Position numbers and translations under genes: made by a program. The notes under the pieces were generated by a model. The model was not told the DNA's origin, did not search any database, and worked only from the letters and a program-made list of their open reading frames with translations. A stretch of 64,000 nucleotides of DNA from JAGLOK01 sp963677605 (lineage in GTDB: Bacteria > Bacillota > Clostridia > Christensenellales > UMGS416). This document shows, piece after piece, positions 25,935-35,009 of this stretch. The stretch is taken from assembly GCA_963677605.2 (NCBI GenBank), contig CAXXDX010000005.1, positions 124,001-188,000 on the forward strand, in the 5' to 3' direction. The stretch's first letter is position 1, and each line of letters starts with the position of its first letter.

Positions 25935-26102
25935 ATGGAAAATTATTTTTTAGCACCAGCTAGCAATCAGGTAATTATCATTGATGATACCAAAACAAAA
26001 GGCCGTTGGTACCGCAGCCACCCAAACCTTCTTGGTATCTTTGAAAACTACTATGACAAAATAGTAAACCTCAAAAACAATGACCACTCAAGCGACTTAT
26101 AA
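25935..26102 (+). CDS. Small protein of 55 residues, unknown
   Basis: Translates as MENYFLAPASNQVIII, then DDTKTKGRWYRSHPNLLG, then a helical, Asn/Lys-rich tail. It is soluble, near neutral, without Cys. A TGGAGA box lies six bases before the ATG (an in-frame ATG at 25923 overlaps that box). It has its own near-consensus promoter and a terminator directly after, so it is a complete transcription unit between a repeat cluster and D-lactate dehydrogenase. I do not recognise it; it could be a small regulator or a remnant of a mobile element. Confidence 0.6.
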   Translation: MENYFLAPASNQVIIIDDTKTKGRWYRSHPNLLGIFENYYDKIVNLKNNDHSSDL

Positions 26103-26122
26103 AACCTAAATCAAAACGCAAA

Positions 26123-26159
26123 AAGCAGCCATCCAAGCAATCAGACGGTTGCTTTTTTA
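26123..26159 (+). terminator. Terminator of the 55-residue gene
   Basis: AAGCAGCC can pair with GGTTGCTT (one wobble), or AAGCAA with TTGCTT, before a run of six T residues. Confidence 0.65.
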
Positions 26160-26322
26160 TTAATACTCAACTAATATTAATATAAACCCAATCCAACTTA
26201 GTAAATTAAGTCAAACCAACCAACAAAACGGCAAAGCCTTGCCTAATTCCTAGTAAAATGGTAGTATATACCTAAAGGCAAAAACATGTATACAATTGCC
26301 CTCAAAAAGGAAGTGAAAAATT

Positions 26323-27357
26323 ATGAAAATAGCCTTTTATGATACAAAACCCTACGATAAAATCTGGTTCGACAAGCTAAACGAAAAGTACGGGTATAAA
26401 ATCAAATATTACGAAGATAAACTGAACGCCGACACCGCCGTCCTCGCCAAAGGATACGACGCAGTGTGCGCGTTTGTTAATGATACAATCGATAAAGACG
26501 CAATAATGGAGCTAAAGGCGGAAGGCGTCAAGCTAATCGCCATGAGATGCGCCGGCTACAACAACGTGGATTTCAAGTCAGCCTACAGAAATATGTACGT
26601 AGTCCGCGTCCCGGGCTACTCGCCATATGCAGTCGCAGAGCATGCTATGGCACTGCTTTTGGGCGTTAACCGCAAAATCTTCCGCGCATACAACAGAACT
26701 CGCGAAGGCAACTTCAATATCAACGGCCTGCAGGGCTTCGACCTTAAAGGCAAAACCATGGGAGTCATCGGCACAGGACGCATCGGGCAGGTGTTCATGG
26801 ACATCTGCAAAGGCTTCGGCATGGAAGTAATCGCATACGATCCGTTCCCGAAAAAAATCGACGGCGTTCAAAACGTCACACTCGACGAGCTGTACGCAAA
26901 AAGCGATATAATATCGCTCCACTGCCCGCTGACAAGCGATACACACCATATCATAAATGAAAAATCAATCGCCAAAATGAAGCAGGGCGTTTATATTATC
27001 AACACTTCCCGCGGTGGATTAATCAACACTCCGGACTTGGTTGAAGGCCTGAAAGACAGGCACATCGGCGGAGCAGGACTTGACGTATATGAAGAGGAAT
27101 CAGCCTTTTTCTTTGAAGACATGTCATCCGATGTACTCACCGACGATACTTTAGCTCGCCTTCTCACCTTCCCCAATGTTGTGGTTACAAGCCATCAGGC
27201 ATTCTTCACTCAGGAAGCATTGGAAGCTATAGCAGAAACCACACTGCACAATATCAAACAGTTTGAAGAAGGAAAGCCTCTCGAGAACGAAATCTGCTAC
27301 CAGTGCGAAGAAGATAGGCATGGCTGCCGTAAAACCGAAACAGGACGGTGTTGGTAA
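26323..27357 (+). CDS. ldhA: D-lactate dehydrogenase (D-2-hydroxyacid dehydrogenase family)
   Basis: A 344-residue NAD-dependent D-2-hydroxyacid dehydrogenase of the fermentative LdhA type, which reduces pyruvate to D-lactate. The Rossmann motif is GVIGTGRIGQVF (about 147-158) with an acidic D-P-F following; catalytic residues are the Arg in NTSRGGLINT, Glu in LDVYEEES and His in TSHQAFFT. The C-terminal QCEEDRHGC tail is Cys-rich. The AAGGAAG box and its own downstream terminator suggest a single-gene unit. Codon usage is biased (CGC, GGC), consistent with high expression. It recycles NADH during sugar fermentation. Confidence 0.92.
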   Translation: MKIAFYDTKPYDKIWFDKLNEKYGYKIKYYEDKLNADTAVLAKGYDAVCAFVNDTIDKDAIMELKAEGVKLIAMRCAGYNNVDFKSAYRNMYVVRVPGYSPYAVAEHAMALLLGVNRKIFRAYNRTREGNFNINGLQGFDLKGKTMGVIGTGRIGQVFMDICKGFGMEVIAYDPFPKKIDGVQNVTLDELYAKSDIISLHCPLTSDTHHIINEKSIAKMKQGVYIINTSRGGLINTPDLVEGLKDRHIGGAGLDVYEEESAFFFEDMSSDVLTDDTLARLLTFPNVVVTSHQAFFTQEALEAIAETTLHNIKQFEEGKPLENEICYQCEEDRHGCRKTETGRCW

Positions 27358-27381
27358 TCAACGAAAACATATATCATAAGT

Positions 27382-27411
27382 AACCTCCCGAAAAGTTTCA
27401 GGAGGTTTTTT
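27382..27411 (+). terminator. Intrinsic terminator of ldhA
   Basis: AACCTCC/GGAGGTT stem around a 12-base loop that can pair further (GAAA/TTTC), followed by TTTTT. Confidence 0.8.
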
Positions 27412-27584
27412 AATGTATAGAAATCACGCTTTTATTCTTCTTTATTTCGCTTTTTCACCCCAATTCTTCTTTTAATCTAAATTATAAGTTTTGTATAACC
27501 CATAAAATCTGATATTTTGTCCATTCCATTGAAACACCATAAATATCTATTATCAATTTTTTACAATAAAATGTTAAATTTATA

Positions 27585-27613
27585 TTGAAATTGAAATTTT
27601 AAAATGATACTAT
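27585..27613 (+). promoter_or_regulatory. Promoter placing the start codon at the RNA 5' end
   Basis: TTGAAA, a 17-base spacer and TACTAT. The expected transcription start falls at 27619-27621, on the ATG of the next gene, and no ribosome site precedes that ATG. Confidence 0.45.
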
Positions 27614-27619
27614 GTTCGA

Positions 27620-29053
27620 ATGAAAAAATATAAATATATTACTTATGTTGTACTTGCTATAATTATTATTAGCTCTTCCTATCTCAACACGGCATATGCT
27701 GGTGATCCAGGCGAAAACTTCGACGACCAGAAATTAGTGGAATTTACTGTCGAGCCAATTTACTATGACTCTTATATAGGCGGCGAAATAATTTTTAGCC
27801 TAACTATAAAAAATAATTCAAAATTTAAATGCCATCTTGATCAAATCAGCCGTATTTACACAGGATATGAAACTCCAACAATTAACTTGGATGCAGATAT
27901 TTCACCGTCAAAGACAATACAATTAACGTTATCTTCTGAAATAGTGAATACCGCTGCATTTTATAAAGAAGGCGGAGTATATTATTTGGATTACGATGTT
28001 AGGTTAAACTATACATTAGCCGACAGCAGTGACGGCGGATATCCGCAATACTATTCTTATCAGAGTAATAAAGCAAAATTGCTGATAAATAATTTAAAAG
28101 ACGGCTCCGAATATATCAATATGCAATATACCGACAATGTATATGAAGTATATTTATTAGAGGATCTTTACAGCCGATATTATAAGTATTCATCAAACAT
28201 TAAAAATGATATCAAGCTTTCTTCGCTTAAAGATAAAACCATAAATAATTTGTTTGTTTATAATAATTGCTATTTGGAATTCATACCCTATATTACAGGC
28301 AAGGATACCTTAACTATAAACAGCTTTGAAAACAACAAATATTATACTAAGCTTTCAAGAGGCGGAGAAACCGAAACATATACTTCATACTCTCTATGGT
28401 ATGATACTGACAGTTATTATATAAGCAAGGTTGCGGCAGCTTACCCTATGATAAAGCTTCTTCCGCCTGAGATTTATATGTATGAATCTGAAGCAGAAGG
28501 CGGCAGATACAAAATCGAAATAGAAAACACTTCAAGCAGTGATATTAATAATTTATATCTAAATTTCAGTTATGATGAGAATGATTTCGGTTTAGACAGC
28601 GATTCATCATATTTTTTCCCAATTATAAATGCTAAAAGTTCAATTGAATTCTTTTTAGACTTTAATCCGCTTGATATAGACGAATCTTTCCTCGTCGGAA
28701 CTTTATATAACGACAAAGCAGCGCTTTGGTATGCTCATTTTCATGTCATAGAGTATAATCAAGAACAAAGATTTTCTTATGGCATAAAATATTTCGGGTT
28801 TTTCAGCGTACTGCCTGAGACAACACCAGAACCAAGCTATACCCCTAATCCGGAAGTATCTGCAACTGCCAAACCTTCACCTGAATCTACTACAATAAAA
28901 GCGAAAAAACCAACATCAGCCTTAGAAATAAAAGAATCAGTTGAAAAAGAATCTGGGATAAATATTTATATCATTATAATTGCAGTTTTAGTCGTGATTG
29001 TATTAGCTTTGGGAATTATTATTATTCTAAAATTACCTAAAAATAAGAAGTAA
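27620..29053 (+). CDS. Secreted protein with C-terminal membrane anchor
   Basis: A 477-residue surface protein. It has a signal peptide (cleavage probably after TAYA, about residue 27), a large Tyr/Asn/Ser-rich beta-type ectodomain (about 30-395), a Pro/Thr/Ser linker (about 398-435, PEPSYTPNPEVSATAKPSPE), and a C-terminal membrane helix (about 451-473) followed by Lys-rich stop-transfer residues. No LPXTG signal. The first third (VEPIYYDSYIGGEIIFSLTIKN) resembles DUF11/Ig-type fold strands. Function unknown. It has no visible ribosome site and may be translated from a leaderless message. Confidence 0.75.
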   Translation: MKKYKYITYVVLAIIIISSSYLNTAYAGDPGENFDDQKLVEFTVEPIYYDSYIGGEIIFSLTIKNNSKFKCHLDQISRIYTGYETPTINLDADISPSKTIQLTLSSEIVNTAAFYKEGGVYYLDYDVRLNYTLADSSDGGYPQYYSYQSNKAKLLINNLKDGSEYINMQYTDNVYEVYLLEDLYSRYYKYSSNIKNDIKLSSLKDKTINNLFVYNNCYLEFIPYITGKDTLTINSFENNKYYTKLSRGGETETYTSYSLWYDTDSYYISKVAAAYPMIKLLPPEIYMYESEAEGGRYKIEIENTSSSDINNLYLNFSYDENDFGLDSDSSYFFPIINAKSSIEFFLDFNPLDIDESFLVGTLYNDKAALWYAHFHVIEYNQEQRFSYGIKYFGFFSVLPETTPEPSYTPNPEVSATAKPSPESTTIKAKKPTSALEIKESVEKESGINIYIIIIAVLVVIVLALGIIIILKLPKNKK

Positions 29054-29072
29054 CCCTGCAACACACAGGGTT
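29052..29072. terminator. Terminator hairpin between convergent genes
   Basis: AACCCTG/CAGGGTT with a seven-base loop; T-rich sequence follows on both strands, and the left arm overlaps the stop codon of the surface protein. Confidence 0.7.
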
Positions 29073-29084
29073 ACCCTTCTTAAT

Positions 29085-29810
29085 TTACTTTACTGCCACA
29101 GTAATAACTGTATTTTCAATGCGATAAACTGTGCTTGCTTTTATAAATCCAGCAGACAATAAAAGCTCCTTCCTGTGCTCTATTGTAATCGGTATATCTA
29201 TATGTATAAACATATCATCCGATATATTATACCTTGCTCTTTGCTTTTGATTAAAATCCAGACAAAGCTTTTCATGCTCTTTGCTGCTGGCAGTATAATC
29301 CGCTTCAATAAACACACCATCTTTTTTTAAAGCTTCAAATATTTTTGCGTATATAATTTTCTTTTTCTTATACTTAAAATGATGAAGCGACTGTACCGAT
29401 ATAACCGCATCATATTTTTGCCTGCCAAAATCATATTTGAAATAATCCTGACAGTATAAGGTGATATCCTTATCGGAATGTTTATTTTTCAGTAATCTAA
29501 GCATACCCTCCGACATGTCTATTCCTGTAACTTTTATATCAGGAAATACCTTAAAAATTTCGTCTAGCTCAAGGCCTGTGCCGCATCCCAAGTCAAGTAT
29601 GTTTTCTGCGCCTTCAGGCAACAACTTCGGGAAAATGTGATAGTCATTATAAAAGCTTTTTACATGCTTTTCATATCCATCTGCTCTGGCTGTAAAAAAG
29701 CCAGCCATCTCTTCCGGTTGTCTGTCTTTTATCTTTTCATACCATTCGGTAATATCTCTTATATTCTTTTCATCTTCATGTTTTGTAAATGCAAATTCAT
29801 TTTGGTGCAT
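29085..29810 (-). CDS. Class I SAM-dependent methyltransferase
   Basis: A 241-residue Rossmann-fold methyltransferase. Motif I is NILDLGCGTGLELDEIF (about 52-68), motif II VTGIDMSEGMLRLL, and motif post-II YDAVISVQSLHHF. The start is taken as ATG 29810, five bases after GGAG; the nine extra upstream codons lack a site. The substrate (small molecule or lipid-like head group) is not identifiable. Convergent with the surface protein gene. Confidence 0.88.
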   Translation of the reverse strand: MHQNEFAFTKHEDEKNIRDITEWYEKIKDRQPEEMAGFFTARADGYEKHVKSFYNDYHIFPKLLPEGAENILDLGCGTGLELDEIFKVFPDIKVTGIDMSEGMLRLLKNKHSDKDITLYCQDYFKYDFGRQKYDAVISVQSLHHFKYKKKKIIYAKIFEALKKDGVFIEADYTASSKEHEKLCLDFNQKQRARYNISDDMFIHIDIPITIEHRKELLLSAGFIKASTVYRIENTVITVAVK

Positions 29811-29832
29811 ATTGACTCCTATAAATTTTAAA

Positions 29833-29851
29833 AGCACGCTTTAAGCGTGCT
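29833..29851 (-). terminator. Hairpin upstream of the methyltransferase gene
   Basis: AGCACGCTT/AAGCGTGCT with almost no loop, followed leftward by TTTTAAAATTT. It probably ends transcription from the DUF1848 gene, about 165 bases after its stop. Confidence 0.55.
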
Positions 29852-30015
29852 CAATGTACAAGATTAAACCTTATAGCCTATTTTACGCTCAATCATAAGT
29901 ATCAAAATTAAACCCTTATGGTAAATAAGATTATTAACTTAAGATTTATACGTTTGGAGTCATATACTATCCTTTTATCTTTAAAATCAATTAATTTATT
30001 AAATCATATGATAAT

Positions 30016-30951
30016 TTATATGTCAAACTCAATCTGCCTGTTTCTAAAAGACTTCACTTGCCTCTCAATTATTTCATCACCATCTCTTAATTCACTGCAT
30101 AAAAGCGGTGAATACGGATTGTAATTAGCATAGTTTGTCTTAACTGCCTTAGAACTATGATTGGCATAACAGTACCTGCATCCGTTTAGGCAGGTGTTAT
30201 ATTTACCAATATCTATACTTAAAACACAGCCGCATGCAAGCCTTTGGTTTTTATCTTTGCCGACACAGTAACTATAGCCTGTCAGCTCGCTAAAAATTGC
30301 ATCATCTATGCATTTTGAGTGTCCGATTCCATATTGACCTAAATCAATCGCTTCAGCACATGTATCTATTATAAACCCATACTTCCCTGCTGTTTTTGAA
30401 AATTCCTTTGCTAGATAATGCATATCCTTTTCTGTAATAGGTTTAAGCTTCAGCTCTTTAATATTGCTCTTTATGCTTATATAATAATCCATAAAACTGA
30501 GTACACATCTATTTGTATATCCACTCAGCTTACTGCTCATCCTGTTAAAGGTTTCGATATGATAATCAATACTATATTTATCATTCACTAGAATCGGGTC
30601 ATACCGCCATATAACACGATTTGGGCCAATTTTATCCGAAAGATTTTTAAATGTATCTATGAGTTCGTTTTTGGGCGGTAAATTTTCTTCCACATCTTTT
30701 CCATAGGGCGTAAGTGTAAATTGAAAATAGTAAGGATATTCTTTAATTGCTTCAAGTTTATCAATCATCGGCGCTGGGTTTTTAGTCCAAAATACAATTC
30801 CGTCTACAACATCAGCTGATAGGTTTATTCTGCTTACCATTTTATGATTCATCGGATTTCGTACTAAAACAAAACCCTCTTTTATTCGGTTTATAAACCA
30901 ATCCGAATAATATGCCGGTATGTCTGTTCTTCTTGATGCTGAGATAAACAT
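30016..30951 (-). CDS. DUF1848 (radical SAM-like) protein
   Basis: A 311-residue member of DUF1848. The N-terminus MFISASRRTDIPAYYSDWF and the block DGIVFWTKNPAPMIDKL are diagnostic. Near the C-terminus a Cys cluster (CGCVLSIDIGKYNTCLNGC, then RYCYAN) resembles a radical SAM CxxxCxxC arrangement located at the wrong end of the protein, suggesting Fe-S cluster binding. The reaction catalysed is not established. Monocistronic by spacing. Confidence 0.85.
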   Translation of the reverse strand: MFISASRRTDIPAYYSDWFINRIKEGFVLVRNPMNHKMVSRINLSADVVDGIVFWTKNPAPMIDKLEAIKEYPYYFQFTLTPYGKDVEENLPPKNELIDTFKNLSDKIGPNRVIWRYDPILVNDKYSIDYHIETFNRMSSKLSGYTNRCVLSFMDYYISIKSNIKELKLKPITEKDMHYLAKEFSKTAGKYGFIIDTCAEAIDLGQYGIGHSKCIDDAIFSELTGYSYCVGKDKNQRLACGCVLSIDIGKYNTCLNGCRYCYANHSSKAVKTNYANYNPYSPLLCSELRDGDEIIERQVKSFRNRQIEFDI

Positions 30952-31151
30952 TAAAGTTTGTTCCTTTGCTTAAAATTTGACTGTCTGCTTTAAACGAAGT
31001 ATAATTTTTCTGTAAAATTATTGCATATTCAAACAGTTTAAGTCAACTTATATAGATTACCGATTTCATCTATTTTACCAACACCCCAACTTTTCATATA
31101 TTACAGCAAAATCATATCATACATAATCAAATTTATTAAAGGAGAAAGAAT

Positions 31152-32057
31152 ATGTCAAAAAAAATCAAAGAGCCTTACAGATGCAAAACCTGCGGAGCAA
31201 TCGTTAATCCCAATAGTTCAGATCCTGCAGTAAGAAATATATCAGATGCAGATTTTGGCTGTCCAAAATGTCAAACTCCCCTTTCTTCAGTTTCCAGCCA
31301 GTTTCTTGTATATATAGACAAAGAAAATCCTTATGATATTGAAGTTATGGAAAACAATACTCATGCAAATAACACTTCAAGTGAACTAAACAACTTTTAT
31401 GCATTGATTGAAGATACAAATCTAGTCATAAAACGCATGGATGTCGATAAAAAGCTAAAGAAAGTTTATATAAAACAGCTTCTTGCTGTTGCGAGAATAG
31501 GTCTGGTTGGAAAAGATCCAAACATTGCTCTTGCAAAGAAAGCTCTTAATAAGCTAAAGAGCAGAATACTCATCAACGAGGGCGGAAAAATCAAAAATAA
31601 ATATTTCGGAAAGCTCGGTATTGCGTCGCTTATTATAGGCGCTATAGCAATTGGTATCGCAATAGGAATATATTATCTTACAAAAGACACCGATGATGGT
31701 GTGACCTATTACATACATCAGTATTTCTTTGTATTTGCAGGATCAATGGCGGGAGCATGGGTGTCATTTGGTGTCAGAAAAAAGGAGCTGAAATTTGATG
31801 AACTCAGCGTGATGGAAAAAGACAGGCTTAATCCATATATTCGTCTTCTATTTGTAGGTGTTGTAAGTATGCTGTTTCTGCTGTTTTTAAACAGTTCTCT
31901 TATAACACTTGCAATCGGCGAAGTGACTATCGACTCAATAATGGATAATATAGAGCTTCAGATTCTTCTTGGAGCGATAGCAGGACTCGCCGGCAACTCC
32001 TTAGCTTCAAGGCTGTATAATATCGCCGGTGATGCGATTAAAGAGCAGGAAGAGTAA
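31152..32057 (+). CDS. Zinc-ribbon membrane protein
   Basis: A 301-residue protein: a zinc ribbon (CKTCGA ... CPKCQT, about 11-44), a helical region (about 75-140), then four membrane segments (about 157-177, 190-208, 233-255 and 265-285). Between the second and third segments is a cytosolic GVRKKELKFDELSVMEKDRL stretch. No known family recognised. The ATG follows AAAGGAGAAAG. It stands alone with a strong terminator. Confidence 0.7.
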   Translation: MSKKIKEPYRCKTCGAIVNPNSSDPAVRNISDADFGCPKCQTPLSSVSSQFLVYIDKENPYDIEVMENNTHANNTSSELNNFYALIEDTNLVIKRMDVDKKLKKVYIKQLLAVARIGLVGKDPNIALAKKALNKLKSRILINEGGKIKNKYFGKLGIASLIIGAIAIGIAIGIYYLTKDTDDGVTYYIHQYFFVFAGSMAGAWVSFGVRKKELKFDELSVMEKDRLNPYIRLLFVGVVSMLFLLFLNSSLITLAIGEVTIDSIMDNIELQILLGAIAGLAGNSLASRLYNIAGDAIKEQEE

Positions 32058-32076
32058 TAGTGCTAAAACATATCAA

Positions 32077-32105
32077 AAACCTCTGAGATTTCTCAGAGGT
32101 TTTAT
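32077..32105 (+). terminator. Intrinsic terminator
   Basis: Near-perfect palindrome AACCTCTGAGA/TCTCAGAGGTT followed by TTTT, 20 bases past the stop codon. Confidence 0.8.
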
Positions 32106-32121
32106 AACGTGTTTCTATATT

Positions 32122-32403
32122 TTATACTCTGTCAAAGTAATAAACATTCTTTTTCTTTACTATCTCCGTGCGCATTCCTGCAATAAGTTTTTCTCTGCCG
32201 ATGCGGTTAATTTCAAACAGTACATCTTCAAGCGGGACCAATTTTAGCTTTTTCTTCTTTTGAAGCTCGAATATCCCTTTTTCTATAAGGTAATCCATCA
32301 CTTCGCTTGGTTGTGTTTGCGTCTTGTTTTCTTTAACAAGATACTCCTGAATAGCGGTGCTTATTTCTCTTGCCAATTCTTCTACATTGCCTTTAATTAT
32401 CAT
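32122..32403 (-). CDS. Conserved small protein, unknown
   Basis: A 93-residue soluble, basic and helical protein (MIIKGNVEELAREISTAI...FEINRIGREKLIAGMRTEIVKKK). The start at 32403 has AGGAAGGAAAC upstream; an ATG nine codons earlier overlaps that box. Charged KKKKLKL centre and predicted helices would suit a nucleic acid- or protein-binding role, but no domain is recognised. Confidence 0.6.
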   Translation of the reverse strand: MIIKGNVEELAREISTAIQEYLVKENKTQTQPSEVMDYLIEKGIFELQKKKKLKLVPLEDVLFEINRIGREKLIAGMRTEIVKKKNVYYFDRV

Positions 32404-32507
32404 TATAAGTTTCCTTCCTTTTTTGAGCACCTTATTCTATCACATAAAGTGCTGAAATAATCTCTGTTCATTGAAAGTTGATTTTTAGTTTAATTTTAGT
32501 TAATTCA

Positions 32508-32537
32508 AAAGGCCTTTGATTTACACCAAAGGCCTTT
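32508..32537 (-). terminator. Terminator of hppA
   Basis: AAAGGCCTTTG and CAAAGGCCTTT are perfect inverted arms with an eight-base loop, about 40 bases after the hppA stop. Confidence 0.75.
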
Positions 32538-32575
32538 ATATTTACCTTCAAATAGAAAGTATATGCCAGTCTCTG

Positions 32576-34753
32576 TTAAAAGAACAATGAGAACAAGTTG
32601 AACTTTCCGAAGAAAGAAACACCTATAAGCGATACGATAGCCATAATCTTAATTAAAATATCAAGTGACGGGCCGACTGTATCCTTGAGCGGATCGCCGA
32701 CTGTGTCGCCGACAACTGCAGCGTTATGAGTGTCTCCGCCTTTACCGTGGCCTTCAAGCTCGTCGGATTCGATGTACTTTTTAGCGTTGTCCCAAGCTCC
32801 GCCGGCGTTAGCTGTAAACAACGCAAGCATAATGCCTGAAAGCGTGGTGCCGATTAATAGCCCTCCGACAAATGTCGCGCCGAAGATGAATCCGCCGACA
32901 AGAGGTGAAGCGATAGCTATTATCGCCGGAAGCTTCATTTCAGAAATAGCGCCTGCAGATGAAATCTCGATACATGTTCTGTAATCAGGAAGCTCTTCGC
33001 CTGTAAGGATTCCGGGATATTTATAGAACTGACGGCGTACTTCCTGTACCATCTTTCTTGCAGCTTTAGATACTGCGTCAATAAGTATTCCTGAAAAGAA
33101 GAAAGGAAGCGCTCCGCCGATTAACACACCGGCAAGAGTAAGCGGGTCAATAACGTTTAAAACAAGTTCCAGATGATGTCCGCCTGTTGATACCTGCGAG
33201 TGAAGGTATGAGGCAAGAAGCGAAAGCGCAGCGAGTGCAGCAGAGCCTATTGCAAAGCCTTTGCCGACAGCAGCTGTTGTATTTCCTACTGAGTCAAGTT
33301 TGTCTGTAATCTTACGAACTTCAGGATCAAGTTTGCTCATCTCTGAGATACCGCCTGCATTGTCTGCGATAGGTCCGTATGTGTCAACTGAAACAGTCGC
33401 AGCAACAAACGAAAGCATTCCGATAGCAGCCATTGTTACGCCGTATATTCCTGCTAAACGATAAGATATTATTGTTGTAATAGCGAGGATGATTACAGGG
33501 AACATTGTTGACTTCATGCCAACGCCCAAGCCGTCTGTTATAGTAAGCGCTGTGCCTTCTATTGAAGAGCGTGCGATTCCGCGAGTCGGTGCGAAGTCAT
33601 AGCTTGTGTAGTATTCAGCTATCATTCCGATTGCGATACCCGATACGATACCAAGTACAGCTGCAATCCATGGTGAAAGCGCACCTACAGCAAATCCTGC
33701 TGTTTTTAGAGCTTCCGCACCCAGACCGTTAAAGTACATATATGTAAAGATTCCTGTTGCAACAACAGTGATTCCAGCTGAAGTCCATGTCGCTACGTTA
33801 AGTTCTTTATGCGGTTTATCAGAAACTTTTTTAACAATCAGCGTAAGTATTCCGATAACACAGGAAATTAGTCCTATTGATACGAATATTACAGGAAAGC
33901 TCATAAGCTTTGCAGTAACTTCTGCAGGATATAATCCCGGCTCTAAGAAGAAGTTGTAAGCTGCAAGAGCGATAGATGCGATTATTGCACCAACGAATGA
34001 CTCAAGCAAGTCTGAGCCAAGGCCTGCTACGTCGCCTACATTGTCGCCTACGTTATCCGCTATTGTTGCTGGGTTTCTTGGATCGTCTTCAGGTATTCCG
34101 GCTTCTGTTTTACCAACAAGGTCAGCGCCCATGTCAGCAGCCTTAGTGTAGATACCTCCGCCTACGCGGTTAAACATTGCGATAAGCGAGCATCCGAGAG
34201 CATAGCCTGACACTGTCATAGCAAAAGGTATGAAGCTTACGCCCACCCAGTTTGTCATAACCGTGAGATTTGCAGCATCTGCCTGTCCCATGAATTTACC
34301 GAACACAAGGTACACAATTCCCAAGCCTAAAATAGCAAATCCGCCTACTGAAAGTCCCATAACAGAACCGCCCTGGAAAGCAACCTTTAGTGTCGAACCA
34401 AGGTTTTTTGTTGTGCGTGCTTCGTTTGAAACGCGAACGTTTGCGATAGTCGCAATCTTCATTCCAACAAAACCTGCAGTCGCACTCATTAATGCACCCA
34501 GCATAAACGCCACTGCTATATACCAGCCGATGAGTACTGCGAAAATAACAGCGACAGTGATGCTGACGACAATTATAATCTTGTATTCATGCCAGATAAA
34601 AGCACTAGCGCCTTCCTGAATGGCAGCTGCTATCTGCTTCATTTCGGCCGTTCCTGCGTCACGCTTTTTTACTTTAATGTAGTTATACATTGCCGTAAGT
34701 AGCGCTACTGCAGCAGCAGCAAATACGATGTAAAACATTTTTTCGTCCTCCAA
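32576..34753 (-). CDS. hppA: Membrane-bound ion-pumping pyrophosphatase
   Basis: A 725-residue integral membrane pyrophosphatase with about 16 helices. Active-site blocks are ADMGADLVGKTEAGIPEDDP, NPATIADNVGDNVGD and, near the end, GKGGDTHNAAVVGDTVGDP. It hydrolyses pyrophosphate to pump H+ or Na+ across the membrane. The signature GNTTAAVGKGFAIGSAALAAL has Ala where potassium-independent enzymes carry Lys, so this is the K+-dependent type; the pumped ion cannot be told from this alone. An AGGACG box precedes the ATG. It saves energy in anaerobes by using biosynthetic pyrophosphate. Confidence 0.96.
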   Translation of the reverse strand: MEDEKMFYIVFAAAAVALLTAMYNYIKVKKRDAGTAEMKQIAAAIQEGASAFIWHEYKIIIVVSITVAVIFAVLIGWYIAVAFMLGALMSATAGFVGMKIATIANVRVSNEARTTKNLGSTLKVAFQGGSVMGLSVGGFAILGLGIVYLVFGKFMGQADAANLTVMTNWVGVSFIPFAMTVSGYALGCSLIAMFNRVGGGIYTKAADMGADLVGKTEAGIPEDDPRNPATIADNVGDNVGDVAGLGSDLLESFVGAIIASIALAAYNFFLEPGLYPAEVTAKLMSFPVIFVSIGLISCVIGILTLIVKKVSDKPHKELNVATWTSAGITVVATGIFTYMYFNGLGAEALKTAGFAVGALSPWIAAVLGIVSGIAIGMIAEYYTSYDFAPTRGIARSSIEGTALTITDGLGVGMKSTMFPVIILAITTIISYRLAGIYGVTMAAIGMLSFVAATVSVDTYGPIADNAGGISEMSKLDPEVRKITDKLDSVGNTTAAVGKGFAIGSAALAALSLLASYLHSQVSTGGHHLELVLNVIDPLTLAGVLIGGALPFFFSGILIDAVSKAARKMVQEVRRQFYKYPGILTGEELPDYRTCIEISSAGAISEMKLPAIIAIASPLVGGFIFGATFVGGLLIGTTLSGIMLALFTANAGGAWDNAKKYIESDELEGHGKGGDTHNAAVVGDTVGDPLKDTVGPSLDILIKIMAIVSLIGVSFFGKFNLFSLFF

Positions 34754-35009
34754 ATATATAAATTTAAAACTTCACATATTTATTCATTCGGCTTTATAAA
34801 AATTAATAATCCGAAAATAGCCGAAATCTTCTATATAATAGCACAAATCGTTAATTTTATCTACTTAATATTTTTACTTATTGTAAGCAATTTTTGATAT
34901 CAACTTCAATCTGTGTAAATTATTTGATAATTATACTTTTTGATACACAAACATAAATTGTATGCTCTGATGAAGGACAAAAAACGCACAATATTTGCGT
35001 TAATTTCTG

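Noticed and set aside
22926..26159. Prophage or integrative element
   Set aside because: Accessory character and a duplicated gene end are present, but there is no integrase, transposase, tRNA target or phage gene.
29852..30015. Tiny leftward peptide frames after the DUF1848 gene
   Set aside because: Only 7-10 codons long with weak context; nothing supports expression.
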